This document shows positions 35,365 to 44,329 of a DNA stretch of 64,000 nucleotides, in pieces. Within the stretch, counting starts at the first letter, position 1, and each line of letters starts with the position of its first letter. This DNA comes from Thalassotalea piscium. GTDB taxonomy: Bacteria; Pseudomonadota; Gammaproteobacteria; Enterobacterales; Alteromonadaceae. The position numbers and the translations under genes are program-made. Below the pieces are notes generated by a model. The model had not been told where the DNA came from. It saw only the letters and a list, made by a program, of their open reading frames with translations, and searched no databases. The stretch is taken from positions 248,001-312,000 of the forward strand of contig NZ_AP027362.1 in assembly GCF_030295935.1 (NCBI RefSeq), read 5' to 3'.

Positions 35365-37629
35365 ATGAAAATTGGGATTGTCGTAGGTACTCGTCCTGAA
35401 ATTATAAAAATGGCGCCTGTCATTCGTGAATGCCAAAATCGTGGCATTCCTTATTTTATTATCCACTCTAATCAGCATTATTCTGAAGAAATGGACAGTA
35501 TATTTTTTAAAGAATTAGAGTTACCTAAACCCCATTATAACTTAGGTGTTGGTTCTGGTTTGCACAGTAATCAAACGGGTAATATTTTAATTAAAATGGA
35601 GCCTATTTTAATTGAAGAAAAGCCTGATGTAGTATTAGTGCAGGGCGACACGAACACTGTACTTGCTGGCGCATTGGCGGCCTCTAAGTTAGGTATAAAA
35701 GTTGGGCACATTGAAGCCGGTCTTCGTAGTTACGATCGCACTATGCCGGAAGAAACCAACCGTATTATGACCGACCATATTAGCGACTATTTGTTTGCAG
35801 TAGGCCCAAATCAGCACGCTATTTTGTTAAAAGAAGGGATCGACCCTAGTAAAATTTATACTGTGGGCAATACCGTATCAGATTCGCTTTTTCAGCATTT
35901 AGAAATATCTGCAGCTAAAAGCACTATTTTAAATGATCTTGAGCTTACCGCAGGCGATTACTTTTTAGTAACCGCTCACCGCGCTTCAAACGTAGATATA
36001 GCGTCGAACCTTATGGAGTTATTGCATTTACTTGATGAAATGCATGCTAATTATACGGGCACTATAGTATGGCCAATTCACCCTAGAACTCAGTCTAAAC
36101 TTAAAGAATTTAATATTGAATTGCCAAGTTATTTAAAACTAATTCCGCCGGTTGGCTATTTAGATTTTATTCAGTTACAAAAACATGCGAAGTTAATTTT
36201 AACTGACTCAGGCGGTATTCAAGAAGAAGCGTGTTTGCTAGGCGTTCCAAGTTTAACGCTACGAGAAAACACTGAACGACCTGAAGCGGTTGAAGTTGGC
36301 GCAAGTGAACTTGTTGGGCGTAATGCCGAAAAAGCAGTTAAAGCAGCTAAAAAGTGGTTGTCGGCTGGTAAAGTTAGCTGGGAAAACCCCTTTGGCGATG
36401 GCCATGTTGCTGAGCATATTCTTGATATTTTAACTAATACGCGCAATATTGAAGACGAAGAAAAAATTGTTGCTAAAAATGAGTCGGTAGCGGTAATTGG
36501 AATGGGCTACATGGGCCTGCCTATTGCCAGTTTAATTGCACAAGCAGGTTATTCAGTAACTGGTGTTGATTTAAGTAAAGAAAAAGTTGAGGCGATTAAT
36601 CGCGGTGAATGCCCATTTGATGAAGTTGGCATGCCCGAGTTAATTAACAAAGTAGTGTCGCAGGGCTTTTTAACTGCTTCTGTCAACATTCCGTCGAGCG
36701 ATACGTATTTAGTTGCTGTGCCTACGCCTCATAAAAATAATAGTTGTGATCGTAGTTATGTATTTAGTGCGGTTGATGCAATCGCTGAAGTTGCAAAAAA
36801 TGGGCAAACCGTCATTATTGAGTCAACTATTTCTCCGCAAACGAGCATTGCAGTTGAACAACGCTTTGCCGATAAAGGGATTCAGGTTGATGTTGTGCAT
36901 TGCCCTGAGCGAGCTATTCCTGGTCATACTTTACATGAACTTGTAAATAATGATCGGATTATTGGTGCGTCTAATACTCAAGCACAACAAAAAGTTAAAC
37001 GTATATATCAGAGCTTTGTTAACGGTGAGGTGTTTTTAACCGATTTAACTACAGCTGAATGTATTAAGCTAGTTGAAAATACTTCTCGTGATGTGGGTAT
37101 TGCTTTTGCGAATGAATTAGCCGAAATATGTGCCGAGTTAAATGTTAATGTGTATGAAGTTATTCGACTTGCCAATCGTCATCCGCGCGTTAATGTATTA
37201 ACACCTGGCCCTGGTGTTGGTGGACATTGTATTCCTATTGACCCTTGGTTTTTGGTAGAAAACACTAAGTCTGGTGAGTTTGTACGCTTAGCACGAAAAA
37301 TTAACGACCAACGCCCTGCTATTGTTGCAGAGCAAGCTATTGCTTTAGTTAAAAAAGACGGTGGTAATAAAATTGGTATTTTAGGTGTTGCTTATAAAGC
37401 CAATGTAGACGACTGTAGAGAAACACCGGCTGATGGCATTTTAGCGCATTTTAAACAACAGGGAATTGAGGTTAAGTATCATGACCCGTTTGTACCTAAA
37501 TGGGATTGCCCAAAGGTAGGCTCTTTAACTGAAATGGAGCAATGGGCTGATGCAGTGATTTTGGTTACTGATCATACTTGTTATGATGATTTAAAAATAA
37601 GTATCCCTCTATTAAATACCAGAAGATAA
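35365..37629 (+). CDS. Bifunctional UDP-GlcNAc 2-epimerase / UDP-ManNAc dehydrogenase (WecB-WecC fusion)
   Basis: 754 residues with two complete enzymes. Residues 1 to about 365 are a non-hydrolysing UDP-GlcNAc 2-epimerase (WecB): KIGIVVGTRPEIIKMAPVI, VQGDTNTVLAGALAA, GHIEAGLRSYDRTMPEE, DSGGIQEEACLLGVPSLTLRENTERPE. From about 375 a UDP-sugar dehydrogenase follows (WecC): VAVIGMGYMGLPIASLIAQAGY (NAD site), VPTPHKNN, STISPQTS, NTSRDVGIAFANELAEIC and PGVGGHCIPIDP with the catalytic Cys. Together they turn UDP-GlcNAc into UDP-ManNAc and then UDP-ManNAcA, giving an acidic sugar for the EPS. The linker is only about 10 residues, with no frameshift. A terminator lies just after. Confidence 0.93.
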   Translation: MKIGIVVGTRPEIIKMAPVIRECQNRGIPYFIIHSNQHYSEEMDSIFFKELELPKPHYNLGVGSGLHSNQTGNILIKMEPILIEEKPDVVLVQGDTNTVLAGALAASKLGIKVGHIEAGLRSYDRTMPEETNRIMTDHISDYLFAVGPNQHAILLKEGIDPSKIYTVGNTVSDSLFQHLEISAAKSTILNDLELTAGDYFLVTAHRASNVDIASNLMELLHLLDEMHANYTGTIVWPIHPRTQSKLKEFNIELPSYLKLIPPVGYLDFIQLQKHAKLILTDSGGIQEEACLLGVPSLTLRENTERPEAVEVGASELVGRNAEKAVKAAKKWLSAGKVSWENPFGDGHVAEHILDILTNTRNIEDEEKIVAKNESVAVIGMGYMGLPIASLIAQAGYSVTGVDLSKEKVEAINRGECPFDEVGMPELINKVVSQGFLTASVNIPSSDTYLVAVPTPHKNNSCDRSYVFSAVDAIAEVAKNGQTVIIESTISPQTSIAVEQRFADKGIQVDVVHCPERAIPGHTLHELVNNDRIIGASNTQAQQKVKRIYQSFVNGEVFLTDLTTAECIKLVENTSRDVGIAFANELAEICAELNVNVYEVIRLANRHPRVNVLTPGPGVGGHCIPIDPWFLVENTKSGEFVRLARKINDQRPAIVAEQAIALVKKDGGNKIGILGVAYKANVDDCRETPADGILAHFKQQGIEVKYHDPFVPKWDCPKVGSLTEMEQWADAVILVTDHTCYDDLKISIPLLNTRR

Positions 37630-37636
37630 AAAGTAA

Positions 37637-37669
37637 AAAGCTCATGTAAAAATGGGCTTTTATTTTTTT
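37637..37669 (+). terminator. Rho-independent terminator after wecBC fusion
   Basis: AAAGCTCAT pairs with ATGGGCTTT (9 bp with one G-U) around a 6-nt loop, followed by TATTTTTTT. It separates wecBC from the prsT genes. Confidence 0.85.
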
Positions 37670-37717
37670 GGCCTAATTGGTATAAAAGTTAGTTAAACTG
37701 GTTGCAAAGGATTAAAA

Positions 37718-40471
37718 ATGACTATTAAAAATAAAAAAATGACCTTGTGTTTGTCTATTGCTTTAGCACTTTCGGCATGTGGAGAACAAGAAAGTGCTGA
37801 AACGTATTTGGCGCAGGCGCAAAATTATTCGAAAGAAAGCCAGTATAAAGAGTCAATTATTGCGTTGAAAAACGCAGTGCGATTAGCGCCAGAAAATTCA
37901 GAAATTCGCTTTTTGTTAGGAGAAGCCCATTTATCTTTAGGCAGCGCGTTAGACGCAGTTAAAGAATTAGAAAAAGCGCAGGAATTAAAATACTCAAGCA
38001 ATAAATTATTACCCTTACTCGCAAGGGCGTATTTAATTGCCAGCGACAATGAAAGTATTTTAGCACTTAAAGGCACCGATACTTTGCCCGATGAAGCTAA
38101 AGTACAGTTTTTGGCGTATAAAACCCTTGCCGCTATTAGAACTCAGCAATTAGAGCTTGCGGAAAAGTCGGCACAACAAGCGTCGGAGTTACTATCGGCA
38201 AATGCTTTTACTATGTTAGCTCAAGCCTATGTTGAGCTTGCACGTAATAATATTGATAAAGCGTTGGGGTTAGTGGCAAAAGTTACCACGATTGATGCAA
38301 ATAACCCTGAAGCCATTATGCTTGAAGCGCAAATAGCTTCTGCACAGCAAGAATATAGTAAAGCGAGTGATCATTATCAGCGTTACGAGAAACTACAACC
38401 TAATGCCCGCATTGTTTATTTATTGATTGCCGACAGTTTATTAAAAGCCAGCAGATACGACGAAGCTGAAAAGTATGCCGATGCTATTTTAAAGTCGTTA
38501 CCTAATCAGCCTATAGCAAACTATGTTAAAGCGGCCACTCGTTTTGTAGCGAATGACTTTCAACCGGCGGTTGAATTTGCAGAGAAAGCAATTCAAGGTA
38601 AATTAAGTACACCGCATGTGCGCTTAATTGCTGGCGCGGGTTCTTATCATTTAGGTAACTTTGAACAAGCGCATAATCACTTGTCTTACATTGCCGAGCT
38701 ATTAGTGCCTGAACATCCGGCGAAAAAAATGCTGATTATTAGCCAATTTCAATTAGGGCTAATAGACGACTTAACCGATTCGCTTGACTCATTCTCACCG
38801 CAAAATAAAGACGATGAGCAATTTTTATCTACGTTAAGTTTTAATTTGTTTTCAGTGGGGGCTACTCAAGAGGCAAAAAAACTGGCTGAAAAATCTGTAA
38901 GCGCAGATGAGCGTGCGCCTGTAGATGATGCTCGCAAAGGCATTTTAAAGTTAATGATGAATGACCCGTCAGGTGTTGAAAACTTAGAGTCGGCACTAAA
39001 AGCTAACCCTAAACTAGAAGGTGCCGAGCTTGCTATCGCTTATGCCGCGTTGCAGTCGGGCGATTATGAAAAAGCTTTTGAAGTAGCGCAAAAATGGCAA
39101 GAAAAACACCCAGAGGTTGCTGGCAGTTATAATATGTTAGCAGCAGTTTATATTGCTCAGCAAAAAAATGACTTAGCAAAGCAGTCATTACATACTAGCT
39201 TAGAAAAAGAAGCTAACAACCTTTTTGCATTAACTGAACTTGCAAAGCTTAACTTTACTGAAGGCAATAAAGCAGAAGCTGAAAAGTATGCACAACTGGC
39301 GGTAGACAACTACCCTGAAAGCCCTAAAGCATTGCGTTACTATTACGCTGCCAAGTCAGACGAACAGTCGTTAGAAAAAATTAAACAGGCTTATCAAAAA
39401 AATACCAATAATATTGAAATAAGTTTGCTGTATGTTGACGCCTTAATTAACGCTGGTAATTTAGCCGAAGCCCTTGTTATTTCTAACTCGGTTGACAGTT
39501 CCGTTAAAACACCGAAAAAAGCTTGGTTACAGCGTATTGCTATTCATAGAAGACAAGGTAATGAATTGCAATTTGTTACTACTATAGAAAAGTGGTTACA
39601 GGCTAATCCTTATCATATTGAACCTATTTTAATGATCTCTGATCATTATGTGAAACAAAGACAAGGTCAAAAAGCACTGCAATATATTGATAAGGCACTG
39701 TCTGATCATCATAAAGATAACTTGGCCTTAAAAGTGGTTAAAATTCAATTGCTTTTAGACAACGCTAAACTTTATGAAGCAAAAAAACTGTATGAAGATA
39801 AACAGTTTGAGCTTGTAAAACCTGAGTTACAGTCTGGTTTAGAAGGGCGCATTGCCTTACTTGAAAAAAACTATGTTAAGGCGGTAGAGAAGTTAGCACC
39901 GTTTTATCAAGCTTATCCTACTAGCCAAAATGCTATTTTACTTTCGGTTGCTTATAAAGAAAATAACCAAGAAGCAAAATCTCAACAGTTGCTGAGTAAC
40001 CATTTATTGAAAAATGATAAAGATGACAGAGCACGTATGATGTTAGCTAATAGCTATATTGGTACTGACCACAATAAAGCGATTGTTGAGTATGAACGTT
40101 TAGTAGAAACACAAAAAGAAAACGTGGTTGTTTTAAATAACCTTGCTTGGTTGACCATGGATAAAGGGCAAATAGAAAAAGCGCTTGAATATTCTAAAGC
40201 TGCTTATGAAAAAGCGCCTGAGCTTGCCAGTGTTGTTGATACGCGCGGTATGGTGTTGTACAAGGCCGGAAAAAATGCTGAAGCGTGGAAGCGCTTATCT
40301 GAAGCATATAAGTTGTCGAAGGGTAACGATACAGCAATAGCATTGAACTACGCTGAAGTATTAATTGCTAATAAACGTAATGACGATGCGTTAAAAGTAT
40401 TAAACTCAATAAATGTTAAAAATAGCGCAGATATGAATAGAAAGAAGCAGTTGGCTGCGCAAGTACAATAA
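37718..40471 (+). CDS. prsT: PrsT-type TPR-repeat lipoprotein (first copy)
   Basis: 917 residues. A lipoprotein signal ends ALSACGEQ (lipid Cys near residue 21). Nearly the whole mature protein is built from tetratricopeptide repeats, for example YKESIIALKNAVRLAPENSEIRFLLGEAHLSLGSALDAVKELEKA. It ends with the conserved VVVLNNLAWLTMDKGQIEKALEYSKAAYEKAPELASVVDTRGMVLYKAGKNAEAW block seen in the PEP-CTERM TPR lipoprotein family (TIGR02917, PrsT). It probably assembles envelope partners in exosortase-linked secretion. A second copy follows 35 bp later in the same direction. Confidence 0.92.
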   Translation: MTIKNKKMTLCLSIALALSACGEQESAETYLAQAQNYSKESQYKESIIALKNAVRLAPENSEIRFLLGEAHLSLGSALDAVKELEKAQELKYSSNKLLPLLARAYLIASDNESILALKGTDTLPDEAKVQFLAYKTLAAIRTQQLELAEKSAQQASELLSANAFTMLAQAYVELARNNIDKALGLVAKVTTIDANNPEAIMLEAQIASAQQEYSKASDHYQRYEKLQPNARIVYLLIADSLLKASRYDEAEKYADAILKSLPNQPIANYVKAATRFVANDFQPAVEFAEKAIQGKLSTPHVRLIAGAGSYHLGNFEQAHNHLSYIAELLVPEHPAKKMLIISQFQLGLIDDLTDSLDSFSPQNKDDEQFLSTLSFNLFSVGATQEAKKLAEKSVSADERAPVDDARKGILKLMMNDPSGVENLESALKANPKLEGAELAIAYAALQSGDYEKAFEVAQKWQEKHPEVAGSYNMLAAVYIAQQKNDLAKQSLHTSLEKEANNLFALTELAKLNFTEGNKAEAEKYAQLAVDNYPESPKALRYYYAAKSDEQSLEKIKQAYQKNTNNIEISLLYVDALINAGNLAEALVISNSVDSSVKTPKKAWLQRIAIHRRQGNELQFVTTIEKWLQANPYHIEPILMISDHYVKQRQGQKALQYIDKALSDHHKDNLALKVVKIQLLLDNAKLYEAKKLYEDKQFELVKPELQSGLEGRIALLEKNYVKAVEKLAPFYQAYPTSQNAILLSVAYKENNQEAKSQQLLSNHLLKNDKDDRARMMLANSYIGTDHNKAIVEYERLVETQKENVVVLNNLAWLTMDKGQIEKALEYSKAAYEKAPELASVVDTRGMVLYKAGKNAEAWKRLSEAYKLSKGNDTAIALNYAEVLIANKRNDDALKVLNSINVKNSADMNRKKQLAAQVQ

Positions 40472-40506
40472 TAAGTTTTAACAAGACATAAAACAAAGGA
40501 TGGCAT

Positions 40507-43281
40507 ATGTACTTAATAAAAAAAGGTAAAAAAGTAATACCTTTATTGGTTGCTGCTGCTTTAGCAGTAGGCTGTAGCGGACAAAAAACTGATGAAGAAT
40601 ATATCTCGCTGGCAAAAACTTCATTAGCGCAGGGCGAAGTTAACGCCGCAATTATTAACTTAAAGAATTTATTGAGTGCTAATGCTCAAAGTGCTGAAGG
40701 TCGATTCTTACTAGGTAAGTCTTACTTAACACTGGGGTTGTGGATTTCAGCAGGAAAAGAATTAGAGTTAGCGTACAAAAGTGGCTACGACCCAACCGCG
40801 GTAATTCCTTTACTTGCTAAAGCTTATTATCATTTAGGTGATATAGCCGGTTTAGAAGAATTAGTGGCTCAACTCGATTTGTTACCTGAAGAAACTCAAA
40901 CGATATTAAAAACCTTTGTCGCGATAACCTATATTAAAGAGCAAGATTTAGAGCAAGGCATTATTTATTTATACGATGTGGTTGAAGTTGACTACGACTC
41001 TAAATATACCGAGTTAAGCAAAGCCTGGAAGCTCGGTATGGACAAAGAAATAGCGCAAGCAATTTCGGTTATCGACAATATATTGGCTGAATTTCCTAAC
41101 TTTGCTGAAGCAATTGAGTATAAAGCTTATTTACACTTTAAAGCGCAAGATATGGCGTTGTCTGCCGAATATTTTGGTCGTTATATTGCTATTCACCCTC
41201 AAGCTCATGAATTACGCATGATGTATGCAATTGCATTGGTATACTCTGAGCAGTATGAAAAGGCGGAAGAGCAAGCAGATATGTTATTGCGCCCAATGCC
41301 GAAAAACCCTAAGTTGAATCAAATTAAAGCACAAACACGCTTTGCCTTAAATGATTATGAGCAAGCTAAACAATTCGCAGAAGTCGCTATTAGAAGTGAC
41401 AATAAACTGGTGCTTTCAAAAGTTATTGCGGGTATTAGTGCTTATCAATTGAAACAGTTAGAAGTGGCTTATTCGCATTTAAATTCTGTAAGTTCGCAGT
41501 TAAGTTATCAACACCCTGCTAAAAAACTGCTTAATGCCCTGAAATTTCAATTAGGTTATGAAGACGATGTTTTAGCTGAAATGTTAAACATGCCTAGTGA
41601 AAATGTTGATGTAGAGCTTTTAGGTGCTTCAGCTAACGAGCTATTTAAACTAGGTAAAGTTGAAGCAGCAAACTCGTTGTTAGAAAAAGCGGCGGGCACT
41701 GCACCTGAAAATGCTGATATTTTGTATCAACAAGGTTTACTTAAAATGTTTAGCGATGATGATTCAGCGGCACTGTTTTTTGAAAAAGCATTAGAGAAAA
41801 ACCCTGAATTAGAAACAGCTATGTCAATGTTGTTATTAGAGCGATTAAAAGCTGGCGATTACAATAAGGCGTTTGAAATAGCCGACAATGTTGCACAGAA
41901 AAACCCAGAGCTAGCGTTAACCTTTAAAGGGTTAATATACGCACGTAAAGGCGAGCTTGATAACGCAAAGGCTGAGTTTGAAAAAGCCTTAGTTATTAAT
42001 AAAAACAATGCTGGCGTTTATTTTAAATTAGGCCAAGTGTATGAGTTAGAAAAAGATACCGGGTCAGCCCTTATTCAGTACCAAAAAGCACTTAATGCTA
42101 ATTTAAATTATTCACTTGTGGTGTCGTCATTATTGAACATAGGTAGAAATAACGAATATAAAGAAAATGTTCAAGCTTACTTTGAGCAGTTAGTTGATGA
42201 AAATTCAGCTGAGCCTATTGTGTACACCTATCTAGCCGCGTTTTACATTGTTAGAAACGAGCTAGATGTTGCTAATTCAGTGTTGAATAATGGTCTTGAG
42301 TCTGTGCCTAATAATTTTCAGTTATTAATGTTAAAAGGTAAAGTACTCGCTAATAGTAAACATTATGATGAAGCCATAGCTAATTTTAATAAAGCGTTGG
42401 AGCAAAATGCCTTTAGCCCAACAACATTAGTTGCAAAGGCGAATGTTTTAACCCTAAAAGGTAATTATGCAGAGGCGATTGAAGCGCAAAAAAGTGCTAT
42501 AGAGCTTATACCTAATTCTACAGAGTACAAAGTGGGTTTAGCAGATCTTTATATTAAAAATAGAGAGTTGCCTGCGGCATCTAAAATATTAAATAACATA
42601 CAGTTGGCTGGTAAAGGTAATGTGTTTGTTGAACGCCTATTAGGTAAAGTAGCTTTTTTAAGTAATGATTTTACTAAGGCCCACACTATATTAAAGAACG
42701 TGGCAAAAACAATTAACACTGAAGATGTTATTTTTGAACTTGCCACCTCTTTACAGCAATTACAGCGTTCTGCCGATGCGTTAAATACTATTGAGCGCTA
42801 TAAGTCTGAAGTTCAGGCTATAACCTCTTTAGACTTGTTATTAAAACATGCAGAGTTGCTTGAAAAGGATAAACCTGAGCAGGCATTAGACATTTACACG
42901 TTTATTTTAACTAAAAGCGATCGTCATTTTGCTATGCTTAATAATGCCGCTATGGTTAATTTGCAGTTAGGTAATAATAAGCAAGCACATGAGTTGGCAA
43001 AAGAGGCATTTGGTAAAGCCGCTAGTAATAATGCAATTGTGAATACATATGGTTTAACGCTATTAGCGGTAAACGATAATAAAAATGCTGAAAAGTATTT
43101 AAAGCAAGCGTTTGAAGCTAATGATAAAAGTGCTAACTATAAAGTACATTACGCTCAGGCACTATTGGCTAATAGTAAAATGTCAGAAGCAAAAACACTG
43201 ATGCTGGATATTAACAGACAAGAATTGAACGCATTTACTTTGCCAAGGTATGATGCCTTAGTTAAAGCACTTGGCTTATAA
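40507..43281 (+). CDS. PrsT-type TPR-repeat lipoprotein (second copy)
   Basis: 924 residues with lipoprotein signal ALAVGCSG (lipid Cys near residue 23) and TPR repeats throughout, such as AEGRFLLGKSYLTLGLWISAGKELELAYKSG and NAKAEFEKALVINKNNAGVYFKLGQVYELEKD. It aligns along its length with the preceding gene: DEEYISLAKTSLAQGEVNAAIINLKNLL mirrors AETYLAQAQNYSKESQYKESIIALKNAV. It is clearly diverged, so the duplication is old. AAAGGA lies 7-9 nt upstream of the ATG. The PEP-CTERM substrate gene follows about 150 bp on, from its own sigma-54 promoter. Confidence 0.9.
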   Translation: MYLIKKGKKVIPLLVAAALAVGCSGQKTDEEYISLAKTSLAQGEVNAAIINLKNLLSANAQSAEGRFLLGKSYLTLGLWISAGKELELAYKSGYDPTAVIPLLAKAYYHLGDIAGLEELVAQLDLLPEETQTILKTFVAITYIKEQDLEQGIIYLYDVVEVDYDSKYTELSKAWKLGMDKEIAQAISVIDNILAEFPNFAEAIEYKAYLHFKAQDMALSAEYFGRYIAIHPQAHELRMMYAIALVYSEQYEKAEEQADMLLRPMPKNPKLNQIKAQTRFALNDYEQAKQFAEVAIRSDNKLVLSKVIAGISAYQLKQLEVAYSHLNSVSSQLSYQHPAKKLLNALKFQLGYEDDVLAEMLNMPSENVDVELLGASANELFKLGKVEAANSLLEKAAGTAPENADILYQQGLLKMFSDDDSAALFFEKALEKNPELETAMSMLLLERLKAGDYNKAFEIADNVAQKNPELALTFKGLIYARKGELDNAKAEFEKALVINKNNAGVYFKLGQVYELEKDTGSALIQYQKALNANLNYSLVVSSLLNIGRNNEYKENVQAYFEQLVDENSAEPIVYTYLAAFYIVRNELDVANSVLNNGLESVPNNFQLLMLKGKVLANSKHYDEAIANFNKALEQNAFSPTTLVAKANVLTLKGNYAEAIEAQKSAIELIPNSTEYKVGLADLYIKNRELPAASKILNNIQLAGKGNVFVERLLGKVAFLSNDFTKAHTILKNVAKTINTEDVIFELATSLQQLQRSADALNTIERYKSEVQAITSLDLLLKHAELLEKDKPEQALDIYTFILTKSDRHFAMLNNAAMVNLQLGNNKQAHELAKEAFGKAASNNAIVNTYGLTLLAVNDNKNAEKYLKQAFEANDKSANYKVHYAQALLANSKMSEAKTLMLDINRQELNAFTLPRYDALVKALGL

Positions 43282-43379
43282 ATTAATACCTGTTATTAGT
43301 GTCAGAAAATTTTACAGATCAATTAGTTTGATATAAGGTCATATGATTAAGTGGTTGTATTTATTGGTTTTTGCGGACT

Positions 43380-43395
43380 TGGCATGCAGAGTGCA
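43380..43395 (+). promoter_or_regulatory. Sigma-54 (RpoN) promoter upstream of the PEP-CTERM gene
   Basis: TGGCATGCAGAGTGCA has GG and GC with the invariant 10-nt spacing of -24/-12 promoters (consensus TGGCAC-N5-TTGC). It ends 34 bp before the ATG of the PEP-CTERM gene, which places the transcription start near 43406 and leaves a short leader with GGAG. PrsR, a sigma-54 activator, is encoded at the left of the window. Confidence 0.8.
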
Positions 43396-43429
43396 TTATA
43401 CAGGACAGAACTTAAACGGAGATTATAAA

Positions 43430-44266
43430 ATGAAAAATTTAATTACAGCAGCGCTAGTATCACTAGCATTTGCAGGAACAGCAGCAGCAGACAATATCTA
43501 CATCAACAATGGTGTTGATTACGGCGGAAATAACGCAGACACAGCAGCTGGTAACACTACTACTGGTTGGAAGCACAGCCTTGCACTTACTTATGAGTCA
43601 AACTCTGTAGTACAAGATCTTGATAACAACGGAGCACTTTCAGTTGGTGATACTATTGTTTCATCAGGTGGCATGATTGGCTCAGCGTTATTAGGTAACA
43701 ACAGCGTTACAGCTTTGAAAACTGCTGAATTTGGTGGTACTGGTCCAAGTAATAATGGCTACGGAGCAAACTGGGCAATAAGCTTCCGTTTTAATGACCT
43801 TATGGGTACATACGACGGTACTGACTTTAACTATACTTCAGGCAACATTGATTGGTTCTTATTAGACTCAACAAATGGCTTTGGTACAGAAGTACACTTA
43901 TTTACTACTACTGTTACAAACCATACTTATACCTCTGGTAACCAAGTATTTTCTGGTAACATTGGTAACTTTGGTACTGACACAGTAAATGGCGTTGCTG
44001 CTGGTGATATTTTTAATATCGCTTACGGTAATACTTCAATGAGCTTTGAGCAGTATGCAACTCAATTTGTAGATACAGTTCGTTTTCGTATTGACCAAAA
44101 TACTGATAAGCCAAATGTAACTGGTTATGATGCTAACAAAGGTGAAATTTATGTTTCTGGTAAGCATGACGGTTCATTAGAGTTTGCTGTTCCAGAGCCT
44201 ACTACTCTTGCTATCTTAGGTTTAGGTTTATTAGGTTTCGCTGGCGCGTCACGTCGTAAGTCTTAA
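43430..44266 (+). CDS. PEP-CTERM sorting-domain protein (exosortase substrate)
   Basis: 278 residues. A signal peptide (MKNLITAALVSLAFAGTAAA) is followed by an acidic, Gly/Asn/Thr-rich mature domain and a C-terminal PEP-CTERM tail: VPEPTTLAILGLGLLGFAG and then ASRRKS. That is the PEP motif, a hydrophobic helix and a basic end, cut and anchored or released by exosortase A. Mature sequence starts near DNIYINNGVDYGG; the function of the main domain is unknown, but it is likely a matrix or surface protein. An open frame extends to 43343, but the sigma-54 promoter lies inside it and GGAG sits 7 nt before the ATG at 43430, so that start is chosen. Confidence 0.93.
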   Translation: MKNLITAALVSLAFAGTAAADNIYINNGVDYGGNNADTAAGNTTTGWKHSLALTYESNSVVQDLDNNGALSVGDTIVSSGGMIGSALLGNNSVTALKTAEFGGTGPSNNGYGANWAISFRFNDLMGTYDGTDFNYTSGNIDWFLLDSTNGFGTEVHLFTTTVTNHTYTSGNQVFSGNIGNFGTDTVNGVAAGDIFNIAYGNTSMSFEQYATQFVDTVRFRIDQNTDKPNVTGYDANKGEIYVSGKHDGSLEFAVPEPTTLAILGLGLLGFAGASRRKS

Positions 44267-44285
44267 TCTTAAACAGATTTAATAA

Positions 44286-44310
44286 AAACCGCCGAAAGGC
44301 GGTTTTTTTA
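44286..44310 (+). terminator. Rho-independent terminator of the PEP-CTERM gene
   Basis: AAACCGCC-GAAA-GGCGGTTT with a GNRA-type tetraloop and a T-run, 20 bp after the stop codon. Confidence 0.95.
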
Positions 44311-44329
44311 TGCCTAAAATTTAAAAATA

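Noticed and set aside
43343-43429. Extended N-terminus of the PEP-CTERM protein (29 extra residues)
   Set aside because: The sigma-54 promoter lies within it, and the ATG at 43430 has a good GGAG and starts a normal signal peptide.
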